From: Thermoflexia bacterium
GTDB lineage: Bacteria > Chloroflexota > Anaerolineae > B4-G1 > SLSP01
DNA length: 11,276 bases
NCBI GenBank assembly: GCA_030605705.1
Contig: JAUWHU010000211.1
Coordinates: 1 to 11,276, forward strand
Direction: 5' to 3'
The notes beneath the pieces are model-generated. The model was not told the origin of the DNA and made no database searches. It saw only the letters and a list, made by a program, of their open reading frames with translations. Positions 1 to 5,532 of the stretch are shown piece after piece (the first letter of the stretch is position 1; every line of letters starts with the position of its first letter). A program made the position numbers and the translations under genes.

Positions 1-261
1 CACGCGCCGGGAGACTTCATGCGCGGGCGGCTCTACGGCCCCGCGCTTTTCCCCTTGCTGCTGCACGTCCTCGCGCGCTGGGTGGAACGGCTGCCTGTTC
101 CCATCATCGCCTGCGGAGGGGTGGCTTCCCCGGAGGATGCGCGCGCCTGCTTAGCTTTGGGGGCCGTCGCCGTCCAGGTTGACGCCTTACTCTGGCGCGA
201 TCCCGCGCTATTGGAACATATCGCCAAGGAGCTCAACGATGACAGAACGACGAAATCCTGA
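1..261 (+). CDS. pyrD: Dihydroorotate dehydrogenase-family protein, C-terminal fragment (5' end outside window)
   Basis: The reading frame is open from base 1 and stops with TGA at 259-261, so only about the last 86 residues are present. The piece reads GPALFPL, then a helix, then LPVPIIACGGVAS-PEDA and GAVAVQVDALLWRDP. This is the typical end of the FMN-binding TIM barrel of dihydroorotate dehydrogenases: the strand ending in GG(V/I)xS that contacts the FMN phosphate, followed by the 'GAxAVQVxTA' strand. The family oxidises dihydroorotate to orotate in pyrimidine synthesis. In this protein the usual VGTA is replaced by VDAL, so another FMN oxidoreductase of the same barrel family (for example dihydropyrimidine dehydrogenase-like) is possible. 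An internal ATG at 19 is not the real start. The 3' end overlaps the next gene by 23 bp, which suggests co-transcription. Confidence 0.62.
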   Translation, partial: HAPGDFMRGRLYGPALFPLLLHVLARWVERLPVPIIACGGVASPEDARACLALGAVAVQVDALLWRDPALLEHIAKELNDDRTTKS

Positions 262-772
262 ATCACCATCCGGTGTCACGCTGCATAAAGTGTGGTTGTG
301 CCTCATTTTGGGACTGCTGTGTCTCTCCCTGGCCCTCAACGGCTACATCCTCTACACGCGCTCCCTGACCCTCGGTCAGGCGGTTGCCGTGCTGGATACA
401 TTGCGCGCCCAACTCGACGATCTGGGGAGCCAATCTCTGAGCACCGAGGTCCAGATTGACCAGGCGGTGCCCATCTCCGCGACTCTCCCCTTCGACTATG
501 TCTTCACTGTGCCGGTGGATACCGTCTACCCGCTCTCCACCGTCGTCAACACCGGCTTCGAGCTCCCGCTCCTCGGCTGGCAGGATATCGCCGTGCCGAT
601 CCAGGCCGAAATCCCGCTACAACTTGACCTGGACGTGCCCGTGCAGGCGGAAATCCCTATCTCCCTCACTTATCAACTCCAGATGACGATCCCCATCGAA
701 GTCGCCTGGCCCCCCGAAATACTGTCGCCACTGCAGGAAATCCTGCGCGAAGCCGAAGACGCTTTGAGGTGA
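239..772 (+). CDS. Membrane-anchored hypothetical protein with repeated beta-type segments
   Basis: A 177-residue protein that I do not recognise. The start at 239 is chosen because AAGGAG (226-231) lies 7 bases upstream; an in-frame upstream start at 179 would lengthen the overlap with the preceding gene and lacks this site. Residues 1-17 are polar and charged, residues 18-39 form one hydrophobic helix, and the rest is predicted to be outside the membrane, so it looks like a signal-anchor protein. Residues 47-75 could form a short helix or coiled coil. Residues 76-157 alternate polar and hydrophobic residues with prolines, and a near-repeat occurs twice: VPIQAEIPL (about 119-127) and VPVQAEIPI (about 133-141). 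This suggests a stack of beta strands. It ends in a charged amphipathic helix (about 160-177). It overlaps the pyrD-like gene and is probably translated with it. No catalytic motif is visible. Confidence 0.72.
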   Translation: MTERRNPESPSGVTLHKVWLCLILGLLCLSLALNGYILYTRSLTLGQAVAVLDTLRAQLDDLGSQSLSTEVQIDQAVPISATLPFDYVFTVPVDTVYPLSTVVNTGFELPLLGWQDIAVPIQAEIPLQLDLDVPVQAEIPISLTYQLQMTIPIEVAWPPEILSPLQEILREAEDALR

Positions 773-785
773 ACATCATCATCGG

Positions 786-802
786 GGGAAGTGACACTTC
801 CC
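786..802. repeat. Short perfect palindrome just upstream of the promoter
   Basis: GGGAAGTG (786-793), one central A, then CACTTCCC (795-802): a perfect 8-bp inverted repeat. It ends two bases before the -35 hexamer at 805. The position would suit an operator or activator site for the promoter at 805-833. No T-run follows, so it is not a normal terminator for the preceding gene. Its regulatory role is inferred from position only. Confidence 0.4.
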
Positions 803-804
803 AC

Positions 805-833
805 TTGGGAGGAAATCAGCGGGCGGCTATAAT
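805..833 (+). promoter_or_regulatory. Sigma-70-type promoter for the quinone methyltransferase gene
   Basis: TTGGGA (805-810) is followed by a spacer of exactly 17 bases and a consensus TATAAT (828-833). Transcription would start near 840 and run through a leader of about 145 bases before the likely start codon of the methyltransferase. The leader contains the 906-957 hairpin. The perfect -10 and ideal spacing make this the best promoter candidate in the window. Confidence 0.6.
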
Positions 834-905
834 GACGACAGGTTCTTGGAAAATCCAGGGCCGTCTTTTTACATCTGGATATTGGTAATTTTGCCCGGTA
901 GCTCG

Positions 906-957
906 GGCCGGTCTCCTGACCGTGCCCGTCTGTGGCTCGGTCAGGAGACCGGCCACA
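906..957. repeat. Long perfect hairpin (17-bp arms) with alternative folds; copy of a dispersed repeat
   Basis: The arms 906-922 and 938-954 are perfect reverse complements of 17 bases, separated by 15 bases. Each arm also contains its own small palindrome: CGGTC-TCCT-GACCG at 909-922 and CGGTC-AGGA-GACCG at 938-951. The second half has an extra outer stem, TGTGGC (931-936) with GCCACA (952-957). The element can therefore form either one long hairpin or two small ones. Bases 912-932 recur exactly, inverted, at 4041-4061, so this is probably a dispersed repeat and not a regulator dedicated to this gene. No T-run follows. Confidence 0.75.
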
Positions 958-985
958 GCTTTTGGGAGAAGTCGTCACTACGTCT

Positions 986-1726
986 GTGGGGGATTTGAGC
1001 GCCGGTTTGGAAACGCAACGAGACGCACGACACCAGAAAACCGCTATCCGCGAGCTGTTTACCCGCATCGCGGCGCGCTACGACCGGGTGAACCGGCTCA
1101 TCTCTTTGGGACAAGACCGTCGCTGGCGGAAAGAGGCTCTGGCCTTGACAGCGCTCCCGCCGGACGGGACGTTGTTGGATGTGGCGACAGGCACCGGGGA
1201 CGTGGCCTTGCTGGCCCGGCAGCTGTATCCGGGGCGGCGCATTGTGGGAGTGGATCTCACCCCGGCGATGCTGGCCCTGGCCCGGCGAAAGAGTGCCGGG
1301 GCAGAGGGGGATGCCCGGCTCCATTGGAGCGTGGGCGACGGGCTGGCGCTACCCTTCCCCGACAACGCCTGCGACGCGGTCATCTCGGCTTTTATGTTGC
1401 GCAACGTGCCGGACGTGACGCAGGCCTTTGCCGAGCAGACGCGAGTGGTGCGACACGGCGGGCGCGTAGTTTGTCTGGAGATGACGTGGCCGCGCCGCTT
1501 CCCGATGTCATGGCTCTTCAAGGGATACTTTTTCGGCTGGGCGCAGCTCGTGGGGCGGGTGCTGGGTGGTGATAGCGAGGCTTACGAATATCTACCCCGC
1601 TCAGTGCGGGGGTTCAGCAGCCCGGAAACCGTGGCTCAACAGATGAGGGCCGTAGGACTCAAGGATATCTCCTGGCAACTGCGGATGTGGGACACCGTCG
1701 CCATTTACGTGGGACAGAAAGAGTAA
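986..1726 (+). CDS. ubiE: Demethylmenaquinone/ubiquinone-type C-methyltransferase (MenG/UbiE)
   Basis: SAM-dependent methyltransferase, 246 residues from the chosen GTG at 986, close to the usual 230-250 for the family. It would methylate demethylmenaquinone as the last step of menaquinone synthesis at the membrane. Visible features in order: an RELFTRIAARYDRVNRLISLGQ-type N-terminal block ending in RRW; SAM motif I LLDVATGTGD and the acidic strand-2 end VGVDLT; VGDGLALPFPDNACDAV; the family-specific SAFMLRNVPD; RVVRHGGRVVCLEMTWP; and the C-terminal YLPRSVRGFSSPE. The start is uncertain. A GTG at 932 is in frame but lies inside the repeat hairpin and has no ribosome-binding site; TTG codons at 995 and 1010 are also possible. 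Menaquinone is favoured over ubiquinone because of the anaerobic setting; this is inference. Confidence 0.9.
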   Translation: MGDLSAGLETQRDARHQKTAIRELFTRIAARYDRVNRLISLGQDRRWRKEALALTALPPDGTLLDVATGTGDVALLARQLYPGRRIVGVDLTPAMLALARRKSAGAEGDARLHWSVGDGLALPFPDNACDAVISAFMLRNVPDVTQAFAEQTRVVRHGGRVVCLEMTWPRRFPMSWLFKGYFFGWAQLVGRVLGGDSEAYEYLPRSVRGFSSPETVAQQMRAVGLKDISWQLRMWDTVAIYVGQKE

Positions 1727-1747
1727 TTCGTGATTTGTGCTTCGTTC

Positions 1748-1778
1748 TTGACAATCAGTAGAGTTGTTCCCGAATAAA
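1748..1778 (+). promoter_or_regulatory. Possible promoter for the decarboxylase operon, perhaps split by a MITE
   Basis: A perfect -35 hexamer TTGACA lies at 1748-1753, just downstream of the ubiE stop. The only nearby -10-like sequence is AATAAA at 1773-1778 (4 of 6 matches, long 19-base spacer), and it lies inside the MITE-like element that begins at 1761. If the element and one TA copy are removed, TTGACA is followed after exactly 17 bases by CCTAAT (now at 1919-1924), also 4 of 6 matches. The promoter may thus have been divided or replaced by the insertion. Confidence 0.35.
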
Positions 1779-1906
1779 CGAAACCAGGAATTGGACGCGG
1801 ATTTTCACGGACTACACGGATATTTTTGTAAGAAAACAAGGAAAAATCCGTGTTGATCCGTGGTATCCGTGTCCAAAATCTTACTGTTTTTATTGAGGAA
1901 CAACTC
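1761..1906. mobile_element. MITE-like palindromic element (146 bp) flanked by TA
   Basis: The ends are GAGTTGTTCC (1761-1770) and GGAACAACTC (1897-1906), perfect inverted repeats, each bordered on the outside by TA (1759-1760 and 1907-1908). The similarity continues inward imperfectly (GAATAAAC versus the complement of the run at 1885-1895). A second long imperfect inverted repeat lies inside: 1791-1827, which contains CACGGACTACACGGAT, against 1842-1876, which contains ATCCGTGGTATCCGTGTCC. There is no coding capacity. TA duplication on insertion is characteristic of the IS630/Tc1/mariner group, so a non-autonomous element mobilised by such a transposase is likely. It occupies most of the gap between ubiE and mmdA. 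Confidence 0.6.
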
Positions 1907-1908
1907 TA

Positions 1909-1963
1909 GTGACCAATCCCTAATCACCGATCACCGGTCACTAACTTATTTCAGGAGGAAAGT
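1909..1963 (+). promoter_or_regulatory. G-poor leader and strong ribosome-binding site of mmdA
   Basis: After the MITE comes a stretch of short near-repeats (ATCACCGATCACCGGTCAC at 1923-1941), then AGGAGG at 1953-1958, five bases before the GTG start at 1964. Two GTG codons overlap here (1962 and 1964); only 1964 is in the coding frame. Confidence 0.6.
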
Positions 1964-3505
1964 GTGGAGAAAAAGAATACCGCTCAGCTCGAGGAACTCC
2001 AGGCGTTGCGCGAACGCGCACTGCAAGGAGGTGGAGCCGACCGTATCGCCAAACAACACGCCAAAGGAAAGCTGACGGCCCGCGAACGGCTTGAGAAATT
2101 GCTCGATCCCGGCACTTTCCAGGAATTGCAATCTTTCATGATCACCCCCGGTGAGGGGCAGGTGACGCCGGGCGATGGCGTGGTCACAGGCTATGGTGAG
2201 CTCGATGGCCGGACGGTGTATGTCTACGCCCAGGATTTCACCGTTTACGGTGGTTCGGTCTCGCTGACCCACGCCCGTAAGATTTGCCGGATCATGGACC
2301 TGGCCGTGAGCAGCGGTTGCCCGGTCATCGGGTTGCTGGACTCCGGTGGCGCGCGCATCCAGGAGGGAATACGCGCCCTCCAGGGCTACGGTGAGATATT
2401 CCGCCGCAACGCCTTAGCCTCCGGCATCATCCCGCAGATTTCCGTGACGTTGGGGCCGTGCGCCGGCGGTGCATCCTACAGCCCCGCGCTCACCGATTTC
2501 GTCATCATGACCAACAAGACCTCCGTGATGTTCATCACCGGGCCGAACGTGGTCAAGAGTGTCACGGGCGAGATCATTACCCAGGAGGCTCTGGGTGGCG
2601 CGATGGCGCACTTCACCAAGAGTGGGGTTGCCAGCCTGGTGGGACAGAATGAAGAGGATTCCCTGGCTCTGGTACGCAAATTGCTTTCCTACTTGCCCTC
2701 CAACAACGTCGAGACCCCGCCTTGTGCGCCGACCGGCGACGATCCCAACCGCAGCGAAGAACGGCTCAACACCATCATCCCGGAGAAACCAAATATACCC
2801 TACGAGATGCACGAGGTCATTGAGCTCATCGTGGATCAAGGTTCGTTCTTCGAGGTGCAGTCCGGCTGGGCGCCGAACGCCATCGTGGGTTTCGCCCGCC
2901 TGGATGGGAACGCGGTGGGCATCGTTGCGCAACAGCCCATGTACCTGGCCGGCGTCATTGACATCAATGCTTCGGATAAGATCTCCCGTTTCGTGCGTTT
3001 CTGCGACGCTTTCAACATCCCCCTCATCACCTTCGTGGACTCGCCTGGCTTCCTCCCCGGCCCTCTGCAGGAACACGGCGGCATCATCCGCCACGGCGCG
3101 AAGATCATCTACGCTTACGTCGAGGCCTCCGTCCCCAAAATTTCCATCGTGACGCGCAAAGGTTACGGTGGCGCATACATCGTCATGGGCAGCAAGAGCC
3201 TGGGCGCCGATTTGCACCTGGCGTGGCCCTCCGCCGAGCTCGCCGTGATGGGGCCGCAAGGGGCGGTCAACATCCTCAAACGCCGCGAGCTGGCCCGGGC
3301 CAAAGACCCTCAAGCGTTGCGGGCCGAGCTGGTGGCGGACTATCGCAAAAAGTTCTCCAATCCTTACCGCGCCGCCGAGTACGGCATCTTGGATGCGGTG
3401 ATCGAGCCGGCCAAGACGCGCCCCACGCTCATCGCTGCGCTGCGCGCACTGCGCGAGCCGGTTCGCCAGCTGCCTCCCAAGAAACACGGCGTGATGCCGG
3501 TGTAA
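1964..3505 (+). CDS. mmdA: Methylmalonyl-CoA decarboxylase / acyl-CoA carboxyltransferase alpha subunit
   Basis: A 513-residue biotin-dependent carboxyltransferase of the MmdA/PccB family, usual length about 510. It moves the carboxyl group from an acyl-CoA (most likely methylmalonyl-CoA) to the biotin of the carrier protein in the cytoplasm. Both crotonase-like halves are visible. The N-terminal half has GKLTARERLEKLLDPGTF (35-52), SGGARIQEG (127-135) and GPCAGGASYSPAL (164-176); the C-terminal half has the VDSPGFLPG loop (358-366), IIRHGAK (374-380) and RKGYGGAYIVMGSK (398-411). The glycine-rich loops form the two oxyanion holes. The start is GTG at 1964 with AGGAGG five bases upstream. The neighbours (gamma, biotin carrier and membrane beta subunits) favour a Na+-pumping decarboxylase over propionyl-CoA carboxylase, because no biotin carboxylase gene is present in the window. 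Glutaconyl-CoA or another acyl-CoA cannot be excluded. Confidence 0.93.
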   Translation: MEKKNTAQLEELQALRERALQGGGADRIAKQHAKGKLTARERLEKLLDPGTFQELQSFMITPGEGQVTPGDGVVTGYGELDGRTVYVYAQDFTVYGGSVSLTHARKICRIMDLAVSSGCPVIGLLDSGGARIQEGIRALQGYGEIFRRNALASGIIPQISVTLGPCAGGASYSPALTDFVIMTNKTSVMFITGPNVVKSVTGEIITQEALGGAMAHFTKSGVASLVGQNEEDSLALVRKLLSYLPSNNVETPPCAPTGDDPNRSEERLNTIIPEKPNIPYEMHEVIELIVDQGSFFEVQSGWAPNAIVGFARLDGNAVGIVAQQPMYLAGVIDINASDKISRFVRFCDAFNIPLITFVDSPGFLPGPLQEHGGIIRHGAKIIYAYVEASVPKISIVTRKGYGGAYIVMGSKSLGADLHLAWPSAELAVMGPQGAVNILKRRELARAKDPQALRAELVADYRKKFSNPYRAAEYGILDAVIEPAKTRPTLIAALRALREPVRQLPPKKHGVMPV

Positions 3506-3516
3506 GGAGATAGATC

Positions 3517-3876
3517 ATGGATGAACTACTGAAACAAGCCCTCTGGCTTACCGGCGTCGGCATGAGCATGACTTTCGCGTCCATCGGCCTGTTGGTGTTG
3601 GGGATGTACGCGTTGACGGCGCTGTTCCCGGAGAAAAAGGAGCAGCCACCGGCGGAAGTTCAACCGGTCGAGGGGCCAGTAGCGCAGGAGCCGATAAGCA
3701 CTGACCGTTACAAGGCTGCCGCCGCCGCCGTAGCAGTGGCTATGGCACAGACTCGACTCCGGCCGGCAGCTGCGGCCGTCTCGACTCCCTGGCCCGGCTC
3801 AGATGAATGGACGCCCTACGTCCGTAGCCATCACCTTGCTCAACGGGGCCTGTATAGCAGTCGCCCGCGTCGTTAA
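3517..3876 (+). CDS. oadG: Sodium-pump decarboxylase gamma-type subunit (OadG/MmdD family)
   Basis: A 119-residue small subunit that begins 11 bases after mmdA with AAGGAG just upstream. Residues 1-9 are short and polar, residues about 10-36 form a single membrane helix with the family pattern TGVGMSMTFASIGLLVLGMY, and a charged FPEKKE stop follows. The rest is a cytoplasmic linker rich in proline and alanine (EQPPAEVQPVEG, then an alanine-rich helix) ending in WTPYVRSHHLAQRG...RPRR. In known oxaloacetate and methylmalonyl-CoA decarboxylases this subunit holds the membrane beta subunit and the soluble carboxyltransferase together. Its last codons (CGT CGT TAA) are part of a 24-bp sequence that is repeated 210 bp downstream (see 3864-4097). 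The family call rests on the single helix, the size and the operon position. Confidence 0.82.
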   Translation: MDELLKQALWLTGVGMSMTFASIGLLVLGMYALTALFPEKKEQPPAEVQPVEGPVAQEPISTDRYKAAAAAVAVAMAQTRLRPAAAAVSTPWPGSDEWTPYVRSHHLAQRGLYSSRPRR

Positions 3877-4097
3877 ATTACCACATAGCGCGGCAAAGCC
3901 GCAAATGTGCAAATGGCAAATGACAGAGTATCATTTCAATAAATAGGGGCGAATAGCTGTGGCCGGCATTGCCCTAAGGGCAATTAGCCCGAGGGTCTCA
4001 TTTGGGCATTCCGCCCAAAACTTACGCCGACCGAGAAACCCAGACGGGCACGGTCAGGAGAATACAGCGGCCACCCGCGTCGTTAAATTATCACATA
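3864..4097. repeat. 24-bp direct repeats flanking a 186-bp palindrome-rich insert
   Basis: Bases 3864-3887 and 4074-4097 match at 23 of 24 positions; the only difference is C3881 versus T4091. Each copy contains the end of the gamma-subunit gene (CGCGTCGTTAA), and the second copy runs straight into the ribosome-binding site of the biotin carrier gene. Removing one copy and the insert (3888-4073) restores a compact gene junction. The insert carries no convincing gene. It holds hairpins at 3890-3902 (GCGGC-AAA-GCCGC), 3968-3984 (ATTGCCCT-A-AGGGCAAT) and 4001-4019 (TTTGGGC-ATTCC-GCCCAAA), plus fragments shared with other gaps in this window: 3946-3958 with 9908-9920, and 4041-4061 with 912-932, both inverted. 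Confidence 0.75.
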
Positions 4098-4109
4098 AGG
4101 AATAAATTT

Positions 4110-4538
4110 ATGCCTGGCTATCAAGTAACCATTGCTGGAAAGACCTATAATGTTGAAGTCCCCAACCCACAGGAGCGCCCCGTGCGCGCGATTGTGGACG
4201 GAGAAGCCGTGGAAGTTTGGCTCGACGAGGACGCGGGCGCAGTGTCCGCTCCTCAGCCGGCCATCTCTGCACCCGCCCCGGCGCCCGTTCCGGTTGCCGC
4301 ACCCGCTCCCACCGCCGCCGCTGCCGGCGACGTCACCGCGCCGTTGCCCGGCGTCATCATCTCCATCGCCGTCAAGGTGGGGGAGCGGGTGACGGTCGGC
4401 CAGGAGCTCTGCGTGCTGGAAGCCATGAAAATGAACAATCCCATCCGCTCCACGGCAAACGGTACAGTGACGGCTGTCCACATCAGCGTGGGGCAGCAAA
4501 TACAACACGGCGCCCCGCTTCTCACCCTGGGAGACTAA
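4110..4538 (+). CDS. mmdC: Biotin carboxyl carrier subunit of the decarboxylase
   Basis: A 142-residue biotinyl carrier protein, the swinging arm between the carboxyltransferase and the membrane beta subunit. Residues 1-42 form a small N-terminal module (YQVTIAGKTYNVEV, VRAIVDGEAVEVW). Residues about 43-72 are a flexible Pro-Ala linker, and residues about 73-142 form the biotinyl domain with V-APLPG, then EAMKM (104-108). Lys107 is the expected biotinylation site, and it is followed by the usual NGTV and VGQQI-HGAPLL turn. The start at 4110 is set by AAGGAA (4097-4102), seven bases upstream; an in-frame TTG at 4002 lies in the repeat insert and is rejected. The 233-base gap to the gamma gene is caused by the 3864-4097 insertion; the next gene follows after 5 bases. 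Confidence 0.93.
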   Translation: MPGYQVTIAGKTYNVEVPNPQERPVRAIVDGEAVEVWLDEDAGAVSAPQPAISAPAPAPVPVAAPAPTAAAAGDVTAPLPGVIISIAVKVGERVTVGQELCVLEAMKMNNPIRSTANGTVTAVHISVGQQIQHGAPLLTLGD

Positions 4539-4543
4539 GCGAG

Positions 4544-5389
4544 ATGGAAGATAACGGACCGGCACGCCAGCTTACTCCGCCTCTCACCTGCCAGATTGAG
4601 GCCAACAGCCGCGACCCGGACTGGACGTTGGTCCATTTCACTTTCGTGGCCGAGGCTACCACGCTGGCCGACGACTGTGACCTCGTCTGCTCTCCAGCCA
4701 TGTCGGTAGCCAGCTATCACGGGCAGCGCTTCCCGGCGCTGGCCTTCCTGGGCGAATCGCCGGAGCTGTTGGGAACTTACGCCACTTTTTTGGTGGATCC
4801 CGGCAGCGAGGTGCATGTGTTGGTAGACTCCGAACAACTCGCCGTGGTGGAACAGGCTTTCACCGTCCTGGAGATCAAACCGCTGTGGCAGATGGTTTTC
4901 CGGGGCGATCCGGCGATATTAGATCCCGGCCCGGCAGTCCCCCTCACGCTCAAGAACCTGCCGGCGATGGGGGTACTGGCTAAGAAGACCGAAAACTCCA
5001 CGATGGGAGAGGAACTCTTCGAGCATGGGCCGGCCGTTGGTATTTGGGAAGGTCGCACCTTGGCGGCCATGGGCGTCACCCGGACCCGCCTCGCGGCGGT
5101 GGCGGAAATCGGCAAGATTGCTACGCATCCCGACTACCGGGGCCGGGGCTACACGGTGAGCGTGATCGCAGCCCTCGTCCAGTCGCTCCTGGCGGAAGAT
5201 GCGACCCTGACCGTCTTTGCGATGGTTCTTCAGAACCAGGCCGACTTCATTCGCCTGTACGAGGAATTGGACTTTGAACGGGCGCGTCCCATGTACCTGG
5301 TGCGTTGCCTGGTTGGGGGAGAGGGGGAGTGTGGGAGTAGAGGAGATAGAGAGGGGAAAGGGAGAGAGATAGAGATAGAGAGTATGTGA
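4544..5389 (+). CDS. GNAT-family N-acetyltransferase embedded in the decarboxylase operon
   Basis: A 281-residue protein. The C-terminal half (about 165-255) has the GNAT fold signature: WEGRTLAAMGVTRTRL, then VAEIGKIATHPDYRGRGYTVSVIAALVQSLL, with RGRGYT (199-204) as the acetyl-CoA pyrophosphate loop, then the late strand and helix VFAMVLQNQADFIRLYEELDFERARPMYLVR with Asn231 and Tyr239. The N-terminal 160 residues are not recognisable and may be a degenerate second domain, as in FR47-like proteins. The substrate is unknown. The start at 4544 is 5 bases after the biotin carrier stop, with GGGAG at 4529-4533. The last 24 residues (about 258-281) are low-complexity Gly/Glu/Arg/Ile encoded by a purine-only-like tract, so the original stop was probably earlier. 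Its place between carrier and beta subunit suggests a linked role or simple hitch-hiking. Confidence 0.82.
   Translation: MEDNGPARQLTPPLTCQIEANSRDPDWTLVHFTFVAEATTLADDCDLVCSPAMSVASYHGQRFPALAFLGESPELLGTYATFLVDPGSEVHVLVDSEQLAVVEQAFTVLEIKPLWQMVFRGDPAILDPGPAVPLTLKNLPAMGVLAKKTENSTMGEELFEHGPAVGIWEGRTLAAMGVTRTRLAAVAEIGKIATHPDYRGRGYTVSVIAALVQSLLAEDATLTVFAMVLQNQADFIRLYEELDFERARPMYLVRCLVGGEGECGSRGDREGKGREIEIESM
5311..5387 (+). repeat. Purine-rich low-complexity tract encoding the acetyltransferase tail
   Basis: From about 5311 to 5387 the + strand is almost all G and A, with short GAGATA and GAGAG repeats (for example AGAGATAGAGATAGAGAG at 5366-5383). It encodes the unusual C-terminal tail of the acetyltransferase. 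Immediately afterwards the strand bias reverses to pyrimidines (5389-5515). Confidence 0.7.
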
Positions 5390-5515
5390 TTGTCACTCAC
5401 CACTCACCATTCTCCATTCTCCATTCTCCATTCTCCACTCGCCATTTACCCTTTGTTCATTGGTCATTTGCTCATTTCTTCATTCATCATTCTCTATTCA
5501 CCATTCTCCATTTGT
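5389..5515 (+). repeat. G-poor, C/T-rich tandem repeat tract before mmdB
   Basis: This gap is built of short CATT/CACC/CTCC units. It contains four perfect 7-bp copies of CCATTCT at 5407-5434 and looser copies to about 5513. G is scarce and the RNA should be unstructured. Such C-rich, G-poor RNA resembles Rho loading (rut) sites, but no terminator is demonstrated. The reading frame of mmdB is open through this tract and would add 49 odd residues (His/Phe/Ser-rich); these are not part of the protein. Confidence 0.65.
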
Positions 5516-5520
5516 TAATT

Positions 5521-5526
5521 AAGGAG
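5521..5526 (+). promoter_or_regulatory. Ribosome-binding site that fixes the mmdB start
   Basis: AAGGAG at 5521-5526 lies six bases before the GTG at 5533. It supports GTG 5533 as the start in preference to any codon further upstream in the repetitive tract. Confidence 0.7.
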
Positions 5527-5532
5527 CTTTTC

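Noticed and set aside
906..960. Rho-independent terminator
   Set aside because: The stem is strong but no run of T follows, and it lies in the leader of a gene on the same strand.
2414..3487. A 357-residue open frame on the minus strand opposite mmdA
   Set aside because: It is a shadow of a strongly conserved gene in high-GC DNA; its translation shows no recognisable motif.
4002..4109. A longer start (TTG 4002) for the biotin carrier
   Set aside because: The region is the repeat insert, contains a hairpin and a dispersed repeat, and has no ribosome-binding site.
4217..4543. An upstream extension of the acetyltransferase frame through the biotin carrier gene
   Set aside because: The translation is Arg/Gly-rich out-of-frame sequence; ATG 4544 right after the carrier stop is the natural start.
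5386..5532. An N-terminal extension of 49 residues on the beta subunit, rich in His, Phe and Ser
   Set aside because: It is encoded by the C/T-rich tandem tract, does not resemble the family, and GTG 5533 has a well-placed AAGGAG.
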